Shown: piece after piece, positions 21,555 to 31,662 of the stretch
How positions within the stretch are numbered: position 1 is the stretch's first letter
Layout: each line of letters opens with the position of its first letter
From: Lentinus brumalis
Lineage: Eukaryota; Basidiomycota; Agaricomycetes; Polyporales; Polyporaceae
Length of the DNA stretch: 31,662 nt
Assembly: GCA_001792895.1 (NCBI GenBank)
Contig: MARA01000108.1
Location: forward strand, 1 to 31,662
Direction: 5' to 3'
The notes under the pieces: model-generated
Seen by the model: only the letters and a program-made list of their open reading frames with translations
Database searches by the model: none
Told to the model about the DNA's origin: nothing
Translations under genes and position numbers: made by a program

Positions 21555-21671
21555 ACTTGCGCACTTCTCGGAACGTGCGAAGTCGTAGAATAGGCGCCCG
21601 TGCTCGTTTCGACGCAGAGTCCTCGAGAACGCGTTACATCGCTGCAGCGTGTGTGTACTGTACGTAGTTCG

Positions 21672-23197
21672 TCAATGAAACACGCTCTTCCACACCCTCT
21701 CGCTGGTCTGTTTCGCTGGGATCGCGGGCGTCGAGTTCCAGCCGCTACTGCGCGCTGTGTCCTCTCCTCCTGCCTCAAGAAACCTTTCGAGCACCCTCGC
21801 AAACGTCTTCACGCTGTATGTCAGAGGCAACGAAATATATTTCTGTCTACATACACGTCTACCTACAACCGACACAAGACTCACCGTGCTGTCGACCATG
21901 CTCCTCCTCCTCCCTCCTCGCCGTCTCCACCATCCCTCCAGCCCATCCAGAACACCCACCGTGCACCCACCGTGCCTATACCCTCCAGAGAACACCCTAA
22001 GGTGAAGCTTGCATCTGGTGCATCTGCTTCGCACTCCGCTGATGGCCTAACCACCCCGCAGCCGCCGCGCCCGCCCGCCCCGGACGCGAGCAGCAACCCC
22101 CTCTTCGTCCTCCGGCGGCTCATGATCGGTACAGGAGTGTCGTCGAGATCCTCGTTGGCGCAACGTCAGGTCCTCGAGCGCGAGGTCGGCATCCGCATTC
22201 GCCACAGCAGGCTTGTTCGTCAGCTGCATCGTGAGCACCTTGTCCTCCTCTCCTTGCCTGGGCCCGTAGATCGCGCTGGGGAAGTCGCTCTCCGTACCGC
22301 TCGTGTCGGTGGGCGACCCTTGGCGCGAGATCGCAAGGGGCTTCTGCTCGGCTAGGAACAGCTTCACGTGCTCGAGGCGGGCGTCGAAGTGAACGGACTT
22401 CGCCATGGGCGTGCTTGGTTCGCTCTTCGTCGACGCTAGGGCCTCGCCGGTGACGATCGAGAGGTCGCCACGCACAACGGGACGACGCGACTTCAGCGAA
22501 GACTTGAGTGGCTCACCCGACTTCTTCCGCGCGATGCTGGCGGCTAACGATTGTGGCGCAGAGAATGCGCGATTGCTTGTGCCCTCGGCGCGGATGTTGG
22601 CGGTGAGCGCGACAGAAGCCGAGGACTCGGCGAGCGGAAGCGTCTTCTTGAGGTCGTCCAGGTCGATGTGGAGGTCGACGCGAGGCGAAGACGACGCACG
22701 GGGAGTCTCGTTACCGGACATGTCTTCAGTGAAGACTGGGTGGCAGGGAACGCCACACCCTTCTCAAGCTGGGATGCACTTCTCGACCTGAGGACGGCGG
22801 GCGTGGGAGTCGAGTCGGCGGGCGAACGGAAAGCTTGCATCTTGGGGGTGCGGGTGCGCTTAGCGCGAGGGTGCATCTGGACGTACGACTCCGAACCGCT
22901 GGACGAGCTGGACGCCTCGTCCTGAGCGGGCGGCTCCACGCGAGGGGGAGTCGGGGGTTGTACTACCAAGACGGTGGGCACTGCGGAGGTGCCTGCCAAG
23001 GGAGCCTCCGCGGCCACGATACGGTGGATCGTCGTGGCGGGGGGCGTTGACGGTGCGGAGAGGGTGGCCAAAGTGATCGAGCGCGACGATGACGACCGAC
23101 GTGGGATGCGCGGGAGGGGCGCGCCCGCACTGTTCGAGTGCCGCGTGTAGTAGTCCATGGGGGCGGCGTACGCGTGGAGGTTTAGTACCGTGTTCAT
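21672..23197 (-). pseudogene. PP1 regulatory subunit lacking CBM21, unit 2
   Basis: This copy is nearly identical to the unit 1 gene from its ATG (23197) through the RVxF motif KSVHF and the EHVKLFLAEQKP segment. It keeps the frame that unit 1 loses just after that segment, reading on through AISRQGSPTDTSGTES. A 715-bp deletion at 22160/22161 removes the whole CBM21 region. As 715 is not a multiple of three, the upstream frame then ends in an unrelated Arg-rich tail at 22047. One base is also lost at about 22731, in a Ser/Thr-rich part. The 3' intron is kept (21814-21884, donor GTGAGT where unit 1 has GTAAGT), as is the last exon with stop at 21672. The expected product could dock PP1 but not bind glycogen. 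It may be a pseudogene or a truncated paralogue. Confidence 0.75.
22160..22161. other. Junction of 715-bp deletion removing CBM21
   Basis: In unit 2 the sequence ctcgttggcg is joined directly to caacgtcagg. In unit 1 these two blocks (10081-10090 and 10806 onward) are separated by 10091-10805. Only about one base of microhomology is visible at the join, so an end-joining type deletion is more likely than recombination between repeats. Confidence 0.9.
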
Positions 23198-23948
23198 GAG
23201 GATCGTTGTCTGTGGGGTCTGGGGGAGGGACAATCAGCACCAAGGGGAAGGTTCTGCGGCTGACGCGCGGGTGACACAGCAGGGATCTCGACATTTCCGA
23301 CGACCGAGGCTGACACCTTTTCGGTGATTGCAGCCGACAGGATACCTTTCGTCCATATGCGCCGTGCAAAGAGACAAAGGGTAACCACGGGGCGCATATA
23401 CCAGACCTTTCGCGCGTCGGAGATGCGAATATCCCTGTGGTGCGACCACCACAGCGCACAGGGGATTACTCACCTGCTTAGTGACGTCGCTTGCGGGGAG
23501 ACCTTGCGAGCGCTGGGCCGAATGGTCGAAGGCGTTGAAAACGATAAGTATAGGAAAAAGGTGTCGCTGGACGCGAGCAAAGGGACCGGGGGAGCACTGC
23601 GGAGGAAGCGACGCAGACCGAACTATAATGTATGGAGGAGAATCATTGCTGGTCAGCCGCCGCTCGCGAGAAGGACGAGAACAGAATGGAGCGATGGGGA
23701 ACGGAGAGACTCACCAGAAGCCGTCAGTAGTGTTCCGGCGCAGGGGTGCGCAGACGGCAGATCCTGGGCGCGGCGCGTGAGACGGCGGGTGCGCGACGAG
23801 GGAATGAGCGTGCTCACCAGGAGAGACAGTGAGCGGGCTGTCTGGGACGGCGACCTCTTGGGACACGACGGCCGGCGGGGAGGGAGGGAGGGGGCGGACG
23901 TGGGCGGGTGGCAAGAGACTGGGCGAAAAAGCCGTCGAAGTGGTTCAT
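23195..23948 (-). other. Candidate 5' leader exons of the PP1 regulator (unit 2/3 boundary)
   Basis: Same layout as at 11839-12595: ATG at 23948, exon B carrying LRTPAPEHYS, exon C and exon D. One base is missing in exon D relative to the unit 1/2 copy (a C lost near 23400), which shifts its frame. Donor and acceptor dinucleotides are all retained. Confidence 0.38.
23877..23894 (+). other. G-quadruplex motif, unit 3
   Basis: Same four-run G tract as in units 1 and 2. Just downstream this copy has lost three bases, but the quadruplex core is unchanged. Confidence 0.7.
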
Positions 23949-24315
23949 CTCGCACGCGCGCCTAGGGGCGATGCGAACGAGCTCGCCATCAATTTCGAAC
24001 ACACGGCGGTCTGGGCCGAGTTCGCTCTCACACTAAAGTGGAGCCCCTGTCCGCTGGCTCGAGGCTGCCGCTCTGGGCTGCATACTAGCTCGTCCATGCT
24101 CTCTCTGAGTCCTGATTCTGAGAGATAGTCAGCCCAGTCTACGCTCGTCGACAGCCGTCGACGAGCTCCCGACGAGCATCGGGCTTGGTGCGCAGAAGGC
24201 CGTGCTTATCAGGACAGTCGCATCTGTGTCGCTGCTTATCGCGGTGACAGGTCCGGTTTTCCAGACGCTGCGACACCGCAGCGGTCGTTCGATCCTCGAC
24301 GCCTTCGTTGCGGCG

Positions 24316-24368
24316 ATTGGCCCAAGTACCGCGGACAGTCCAGCGGTGACGTAACCCCAGTGACGTCA
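24316..24368. promoter_or_regulatory. CCAAT box and paired CRE-like sites, unit 3
   Basis: ATTGG at 24316-24320, TGACGTAA at 24347-24354 and TGACGTCA at 24361-24368. The gap between the two CRE-like sites is one base longer than in unit 1. Confidence 0.55.
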
Positions 24369-24562
24369 GGGAATCTCATCCTCCTTCTCTGCGACTCTGA
24401 ACGACCGCCGAACACGTTCCTCACTCAAGACTCCAGAGTCGCATCGCGGGGTCAACGTGTCCACCCCCGCGTGACCACACCTCTTCCCATCTGCGAGCAT
24501 CGTTGCCGACGATGAGGTCGCGATAGGGCGCGAGAGAGACGCGACGCGGGACTCGTTCACGC

Positions 24563-27500
24563 ATGCGACGAGCACTGCAGGTGTTGGCGGCCGTCAGACT
24601 GCATCCCTCTCTCTGCGCCTGCTGGCTCTCGCTCCGTCTCTGCCCGCCGTCTCCCCTAGAGGCGTCTCCTCTGCCCTCTTGCATCTCGCACTGCGCAGCG
24701 TCCGTCCTGCGTCTCGCTCTCGCACGCCCTGCAGACTCCCTCTCGCACGTCGCCCTTGTCGCAACTCACGTCCGTCCACTGCGCTACACTGCAGTACGCC
24801 GCCGCAAGTCTTCGCTTGGGGTTCTCCTTATCGCCCGTCCATGCATAAGTACTGGACGAACAGATGCATATACGAGGTCTGTATGTATAATCCATGAGTG
24901 CACCGACTGCTCACTGACTTGCAGCCTACACAGTCTCGACGCGTCTGCTATAGCGCGTCTTGTCCCACGCGCGCCGCGTTTCAGTACCGATTGCCCGTCC
25001 AGCTCGCGCACACACCCTCCCCGGCATATCACCCTGAATATCGCGCAGGCCGTGCTGTAGCTGAACGAACAACTAAATCGAACGTTGCATCCGACCGTCC
25101 GCCATACAGGTGAGTTTATAGTGTACTATCCATGCAGCAGCCACATGCTAACTGCTCCGTTTACACAGTATGTATTGACAACTACCACAAACATCTGCAT
25201 AGTCAGCACACCCCGTTCGCCGCGTCCTCACGCCCGAGTCCGGTGCACAGCCGAAAGGCAGGTCTACGTACCAGTCACCGGCCCCACCTGCCCGGCTCCC
25301 CTGCATACGACCCATCCGACGCCTCCAGCACGCGAGCCAGAGAAATCACCGCCGCCGGTTGCTGTCAAGAGGAACGGGGACGGCACGGTGAGCTCATACG
25401 TTCTCGTTCCGCAGAGGACGTCGCACTGACCTGGGGATGGTGCGTAGACGTCCAGTCCGTACAGACACGGTTGACGGCGCGGCCGACGACGACGAGGTTG
25501 CAGCGGACGACGTGGCAGTCGACAGTGGCAGCGCGGACGGTCGAGAACACCGAGGCGGTGGGATGCAGAGTGGGCAGAGAGCAGGTGAGGAGGAGGGAGG
25601 AGGGAGGAGGGAGGAGAGGAGGGGAATGGAGAACGACCCCGCGTCCGCGCTGGTACTAATACCCGCCTGGCGCAGGACAAACACACCACGCGCGGTGCCT
25701 GCGCACAGGCCACCGCTCTCCCTGTTCGGTCCTGCGCGGTCCTGCGCAGGCACGCACCCGTTCGGGGCACATTCGCACTTCTCCGTGTCGGGTCTCCAGT
25801 TCGGACTCGCGACGCGTGAGTACTCCCTTCTCATGCCAAGCGTCGTCCAGCTGATGCTGATCACGGCGCGCTGCGATCTGTACGCTTAGTATCTACACTT
25901 TCATCGTCGTAGTATGCAGTCCAACGCACTTGTCCACATACCTGACCATGTGCTTCGCGGGACTCGGACTTACGGCCCCGCCCTCGGAACGTAAGTATGC
26001 TCGAGGTACGTGGAGTGCGAACACCCAAGTTCCAACCCTCGGGCTCAAACCAAGCTCGATCTCGCCGGACCCGAACGACGGCTTGAATCGCGCTCAGCGT
26101 GCGCCCTCGGAGACTCGGGTTTCCAGGTGCAAACACCAGATGGACGGCCTCGTCGGCGGTCCGAACGTCACGACGACGGCGGCGGGACTCGGAAGAACGA
26201 GAACCCCAGGTATGTCTGTTCTGTCTCTTCGGCAGTTCTGCGTTCGCGGCGTGACACTCACGCTCACGAAGTTCTTTCAGGATGCTCTGCGTTGGCTTGG
26301 CCCAGTCATAGATGGGCTGCCCGCGGTGCGTCTGGACAGGGACGGGATGGACATGAAGACGACTCCCTCTCATGTTTGCTCGAGCCTCGCGGTAGAATGC
26401 ATGCCCGTACCGAACACCACGACGCCGCCGACGGCTGCTGGGACTCGGGACCACGCATCGAACGCTGCATCGTGCACGCGCCCCTCGCTCGTTGTTCGCT
26501 CGTTCATCCATCCGTGACGCACGGTCCGGGCTTGAGGCTCGGTGTAATCCGACTGCGCCGTGAGTGCACGCTCATATCCTGCGTCCGCTACCTTCTGACC
26601 CGTGCGCCGCTAGGCTGCAAGACTGCGCAGATGTTGCAGTGGCATGTAGTCTTAGGAGAACGAGCGACTCCGAGAGGAGGCAGTCTGCGGGCGGATGGAC
26701 GTCCAGGATCAAGACTCCATATCACAGAGCCCCGGACACCGGATGCACGGACGGCGGTCACCGGTTCACAGGCAATCGAGAGCGAATGCGCTCGTGGGTG
26801 AAGCGACGTGATCGTCACGCTCCGCTGTTCGCTTCGCGCTGACAGCGGCAGCAAGTCGCCAAGTTTTCTCCAGGTACGTCAACGGCGTTTTGGCTCGTAT
26901 GTACGGGTGCTGACAACTTGCCTCCGCCGGGAACAGATCCAGATTCCATACGCACCGACTCGCAGAATTGCAGGCACGGCCGCGTCTCTGCAGCGATGTC
27001 TAGAGTGGCTCGAGGCTGCGGAGGAGAGACTTGAAGCACCCGCGGCGCGGAGCACGCACGCGTCGCGACATTGATGCATCCAGAGCAGAGACTCGGGCCG
27101 GCTGCAGGCAGCGAACATGTCGTTCGCTTGTCGAGGTATCGGGAGGCCGGCAGAGATATCCTGGATCCAAGTTCGGGACTGGCACCGCCGTCGCTCGTCG
27201 CCTGGTAGGACTCGAAGTCTCGACGGTATGTCTCCGTCACAATCGTTCATGTGCTCACCTTCTGATGCATTGCATTGCATGCTTAGTGCGACGAAGTAGA
27301 CAGGACACCGAGGGCACACAGGCGGAGGTCTACGCAATGCACAAGGTTGCTGATCTGCGTACTTCTCCGTAGCGACGTCTGAAGGTCCGACAGCACCTGG
27401 GCCGTTTGAATGGACGTCACGACGAGCAGGTGATGGCGACCTCTGTGGATCCCAGAGTCGCTGCATCCGGACAGTAAGTCCTTCGCACGCTCGCGCATGT

Positions 27501-30500
27501 CTTGGACGTTCGATCTCGTGCGGTTTACCGCTAGGCGACGACCGGATGGTTGATTGAGCCTTCGAGAAATGGAAAGACACGCTGCAGACGAGGATGCGTC
27601 CGGTCTAAAATCGAGATCGCATGCCCGAGGCACTGCCCACCAGTGACCGTGTTGCTGCTCTGATTGCAGGGCGGACATCGAAAAACAATGTCGGATCCGA
27701 GGAGCGAAGTCCGGCTCTGCGCCGCAGGGAAGCATTGCTCGTTCATCGATGCTGCTCTGGGATGTCTCGAAAGGTATGTACTCTCGCTCTGGCGTGGGTT
27801 GGTGCAATCTCTGACATTGGTGAAGCATTACTTACTACAGGTCTAGTTCTGTATCTCCGGGATACAAGACGGCCGAGGATGCGCTACGGCGAATGTCCTC
27901 GTTGCCGTTGCATGCAGTGGGAAGACAGCTGTGTAGTCGGCAACGTTCTGGTCCCGTAGCAGGCAGCAAGTGCGCTCGGAAGCTCCGAATCGAGGGACGT
28001 CTCGCCTGTCTCAGCGGTGTCTTGTTCCTTGGCGCGGTTCGTACACACCCGGGACAACGAACAAGACGCTTCTCGCGATGCAAGCACACCGGCTTCACGA
28101 CGCAGGCGGTGCACATCTTCGCCGAGACGACGTCTGCAACTCGCTCGCCTCCTTTGTACAGCAAGGGTCAGGTACAGTACAAGCGCGGCTGCGGCGCATG
28201 GTATCAACTTCGCGGGACCAGGTCTGCTGCGTGCGGATGGGTGAGTTCTCCGCGCAGTCGTGCAAGTCTCCGCCGTACTCACTCGTGCGTTTGTGCCTCA
28301 GGAGACGAATGGCGGGTGATACACTGCATTGAGTCCTAACGGTATCGCACGACACGCTGAGGTCCCTGCGTCTTACCGTCTCGCGACCGAAAGTGATTGC
28401 TGGACCGAGGCAACGCCCAGTGGCACCGCGCTGTTGCTCGGAATGCAGGGCGAGGCATCGAGAAATGTCGGATCCGAGGAGAGAAGCCCGGCTTGCACCG
28501 CAGGAAGCGTCCCTCGTTCATCGGTGCTGCTACGGTCAAGACGGCGTGTGTTGTTGAACGGTACGCACTCTTGCTCCGGCGCTTGGTGGGTAGGTGCAAA
28601 GCTCTGATCTCATTGGTAAAACACTACATTATAATACTTACTACAGATCGAGTTCTGTACCTTCGAAGTACAAGATCGCCGAGGGCTCGGACGCACTACG
28701 ACGAATGTCCTCGCGCACTTGAGCCGACCGTCGCATGCAGTGGGAAGACATCTCTTTAGGGATGCGAGGGTAGGAAGCGAGATGTGCTCGGAAGCTTCGA
28801 ATCAAGGGCTGAGCGGTGTTTTGCGTCCTTGGCGGATTCGTACACTCCCGGGACAAGACGCTTCTCGCGATCGCCTGCCACCAGCTCCCAGACGTCTGCG
28901 TCACGGTGACATCTCCACGGCACGTATGGACGGGCATTGGCATGGTATGCATTTGGGTGAGCGTGCGCCGCATCCTGGCTGCGCTAGGAGACTCCATTCT
29001 GACGAGAGCGTCGTAGCTTGTGCTGTAAACCGTAGGCAGAAGCAATATATGTTGATACACACGCACGGACTGCGTTGACTGCGTCCTCTCTTCCGGGCGC
29101 GGTCTCGTGAGACGTCCCGATCTCCGCCATTGTATAGGAGAGCCGGATAGCAAGAGTTGATGGTCAAGCGGCGTCCATGGTCCGGGAGAACGGTGCGTGT
29201 GTCCAGTCGAGTTCGCAGCATGAACGTCTGGACAGTCGATCGCTGACACGCGACTGTGTCTAGATACGCGCGCCGGCTTCAACATCAGATACTACTAGGT
29301 TGCGAGATGTGACACCAGATGCTGCTCAGCGTAACAAGTGTACTAGTAGCGGTTGTGAGATGCACGGTAGAAGCGGGGCCTTCGGGCAGGGCCAGTTCGG
29401 AAGGGCGGGCAAAGGTGGATCTCATGACGGGCTTTCAAGCTTCGCAAGCTCGATACGGGTTCGTGTCCCCCGCGCGTTCTTGCGTCTTGGGCTGTGTCTG
29501 ATTGGCCAGTAGCGAAGGTATCTACTAGACAACATGTCCCCTTTCATCTCCGTCCGGATATTGACTTATCGCGGTGTAGGTAGCTCGACGTCCGCGTGAA
29601 AACTGATCGTCAATGGCTAGACTCAAGGCAAGTCTCAGAAGCGAACTCCGCCTCGGCGTCGAGTTCCCGGTTGCCGTCGACCGTTGCAATTGGCGTGAAT
29701 GAGGAGCTGAGAGTGCGCATTGTATGTTCTCATAGCTGGGTCTGTCTGCTCCGGACTCTGACCAAGCGTGAAAGATACAGGATAGCTGCAGCGAGCCGAT
29801 GGCGCGTCTTCGACCTTGCAGGCTCGCTCACAAGCGGTGTGCGAATGAGATGTTCTCATGATCCCGGGCTTCAAGACACCCGAATGTCGGACCGATCTGG
29901 TGCGTGTGACGTCGAGTATGTCGTCCCTTTGGCCGCTTCTCACCGGCTTCGTGGATTGTTTGCAACCTGAAGCGGTCGGTCCGACGCAATCAGCCTAGGA
30001 ATTTCAAGCGGTTGAGTTCGGAGTGGCCATCATGTACGACCGCTCTAGTCTCTCGGACTGTCCTTGTAAGTACTGCCAGCCCAATTGGACGCTATGTAGG
30101 CCATTTTCCTGGCCAGTGCACCTTTATTTTCGTTGACTCCGAGACTCCTCCAGCGCCGTTACGGCCTTACGAGCGTACCAGGTCTGGTTGAAAGCATGCG
30201 TTCACACGCAGCTTCGCCGTGACCTCGGAGGCGAAGATCGGGCGGTCAGCTCGGCGAGCTGCAAGCTTCCCAGCTGCAGAGAGGCCGTGCATGTGTGGTC
30301 TTTGGTGAGGCTACTAAGCTAGAATGTACTAGTACATGGACCTCGTGTACGAGTTGACAATGTGCTGTCCCAAGTCGCGCACTCATGTCCTATTGATATT
30401 CTTCCCCTGCCAGTCCCTGATGATTGCAAGACCTCGCTCCCTCACCGGGACTCAATGTGAGTGCGTGTGCGTGCCTCGGCAACTATATTCGACCAAGGAA

Positions 30501-31662
30501 TGTTCGCACCGGAGTTCGTGCAAAGAAATATGCGACTTGCTGAATGAAGCACGCGCTGTGCGCGATGCAAGGTACCGAAGATGGAGTTGACAGGCTCTGG
30601 GTCATTGCTTGCTCACCTAGACACTGGACACACGTACAGTTCTGCAGTCCCAGCTTGCAATCACATAAATTAAGGACACCAAGGAGCATGGTGCCATGGT
30701 CCATGCCAGTATTACGCAGCACTCCCGGTCCGGAGATATGCCAGTGATATCCACAAGTCTACGTCTACAGCGTGCTCGCTTCCTGTCTCGAGCCTGCTTC
30801 CAGCAACCTTCTGATCACGGTCTCGTGATCGTGTCCCACGCGTCGCGACGCGTACCTTCGCAAGACTCCTGGACCCGAACATTGTCTGTCAATTTCTACA
30901 TCAGCGTGCTCATCAATGCTTCACACGAAATGTGGTTACACAACGCTATAACATGCTTGCAACAGGTACATGTGGGGGACGGGCGATTTACTGATGTGGG
31001 ACGCAGCAGCCCAGCACATGGGCCGCCGGCAAGTATCTATCTGTTTCTCTAGACTCGAAGTTGCTCGACTGACGAGGCACGCAGCACACAGACGAGCGGA
31101 GTGAACGGCGGAGAAGGAGACACGGGTCACCGATCGCATAACCACAGCTTGCCCGATACGGTGTTTCCCATGTCAACGATCGTAACGGCCGAGGTGCACG
31201 CAACAACCCCAACTAGGATGGCCGTTAGCCACCCAGAAGCATTCATATCTTATTACGCCATACCGCGAGACGTCCGAATTTCTCGATCTGGGACAAGCAC
31301 GCATAGTTCGCGGCGTGTCTTGTTTGCTCTTCCCGCCAGAAATTGCCCTGGGCGTACCACACGTTTCCGTCTTCCCACTCTCATCTCGCCCCCATCCTCT
31401 CCCTCTCAGCTCGACTCTGCGCTACCGCTATTGCGCTGCGCCGCTCAATCGGTACCCAGCATCACACACATACTGTAGCGTCGACACGCTCTGCATTGCT
31501 CGAAGACTACATACGGTACAACTGGTGCAACTCAGCGTCCTCGACAGCTCGAACATACGGTACGTGTCCTGCGCCGTTCAGCTACAGACGCGCTGACACG
31601 GCATCTACGCGATCCGCAAACTCCGAGTGCGATAGGACGCAGCGCTTCGTCTGGACTCTACA
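24563..31662 (+). CDS. Gene X, unit 3: many-intron gene of unknown function (partial, cut by window)
   Basis: Third copy, running off the right edge. The ATG at 24563 opens the longest first exon of the three (to 24880, then GTATGT). It begins MRRALQVLAAVRLHPSLC, an amphipathic basic N-terminus that could be a mitochondrial or signal-like leader if the start is right. Intron 2 (25110-25168) has a textbook GTGAGT donor where unit 1 has GTGGTC. The exon at 27841-28240 is open throughout. After 29200 one-base losses become frequent and frames break often. Confidence 0.48.
25585..25624 (+). repeat. GGA-type minisatellite, unit 3
   Basis: Version with a regular GGAGGGA pattern repeated about three times, distinct from units 1 and 2. 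Confidence 0.75.
27666..28079 (+). repeat. Internal module 1 of gene X, unit 3
   Basis: Counterpart of 4127-4536. One A is lost in the start word (gggcggacatcg). Confidence 0.78.
27841..28240 (+). other. Gene X 400-bp exon, unit 3
   Basis: One frame is open across the full 400 bases, from the TACTACAG acceptor to GTGAGT at 28241. It reads VSPGYKTAEDALRRMSSLPL, GSKCARKLRIEGRLACLSGV and TGFTTQAVHIFAETTSA in order. In units 1 and 2 an extra A near 4430 / 16576 and other indels shift parts of it. Confidence 0.55.
28445..28871 (+). repeat. Internal module 2 of gene X, unit 3
   Basis: Counterpart of 4907-5316. About 17 bases longer, mainly from small insertions in its intron. Confidence 0.78.

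Larger units (their letters stand above)
12200..23555 (+). repeat. Tandem repeat unit 2 (about 11.4 kb)
   Basis: Second copy. It is shorter than unit 1 mainly because of a 715-bp deletion at 22160/22161. A deletion of about 35 bp at 15830/15831, one of about 19 bp near 13377 and many one-base losses account for the rest. Within the PP1 regulator the match to unit 1 is almost perfect, whereas gene X differs roughly every 30-60 bases. Confidence 0.95.
23556..31662 (+). repeat. Tandem repeat unit 3 (truncated by window)
   Basis: Third copy, ending at the position matching about 8102 of unit 1. Its last 2.5 kb has a particularly high density of single-base losses in short homopolymers (for example CC to C, GG to G, TT to T) compared with units 1 and 2. 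The 3' end of gene X and the convergent PP1 regulator of this unit lie beyond the window. Confidence 0.93.

Noticed and set aside
1..31662. Transposon, rDNA or telomere-linked repeat as the cause of the array
   Set aside because: No terminal repeats, target-site duplications, transposase, reverse transcriptase or helicase motifs, rRNA, or telomere-like short repeats were seen at unit borders.
1..31662. CRISPR array or prokaryotic operon
   Set aside because: No short direct repeats with regular spacers, no ribosome-binding sites and no compact gene strings. Intron signals show a eukaryote.

Overview
The window looks like nuclear DNA of a filamentous fungus, most likely a basidiomycete. It is GC-rich. 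Genes are broken by introns of about 45-95 bp with GTRNGT-type donors, CTRAY-type branch sites and YAG acceptors. The one recognisable protein is a fungal-type glycogen-targeting regulatory subunit of protein phosphatase 1 (PP1) with an RVxF motif and a CBM21 domain. I see no bacterial operons, rRNA, tRNA or CRISPR array.

The whole window is a head-to-tail tandem array. Unit 1 is 1-12199, unit 2 is 12200-23555 and unit 3 is 23556-31662 (cut by the window). Base 1 matches 12200 and 23556, so the periods are 12199 and 11356 bp. Both window ends lie inside a unit, so the array probably continues on both sides.

Each unit holds two convergent genes. (a) On the plus strand, from about +1036 to +9507 of the unit, is a gene with at least 25 short introns, here called gene X, whose product I do not recognise. 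(b) On the minus strand is the PP1 regulatory gene (9591-11841 in unit 1, 21672-23197 in unit 2), with candidate 5' leader exons running into the start of the next unit. The two genes meet tail to tail, about 84-118 bp between stop codons. Their 5' ends are divergent across an intergenic region that keeps a CCAAT box and two CRE-like sites in all three units.

The copies differ by dense one-base indels plus a few larger events. Frames broken in one copy are often open in another. This fits either uncorrected long-read errors in a hard-to-polish repeat or independent decay of the copies. The largest real-looking difference is a 715-bp deletion in unit 2 that removes the CBM21 domain of the PP1 regulator but keeps its PP1-docking region. 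Gene X also contains an older duplication: two related 410-bp modules, each spanning an intron, 780 bp apart in every unit.

The PP1 regulator call is firm. Gene X is supported by its splice signals and by frame conservation, but exon joins, start and function are inferred.
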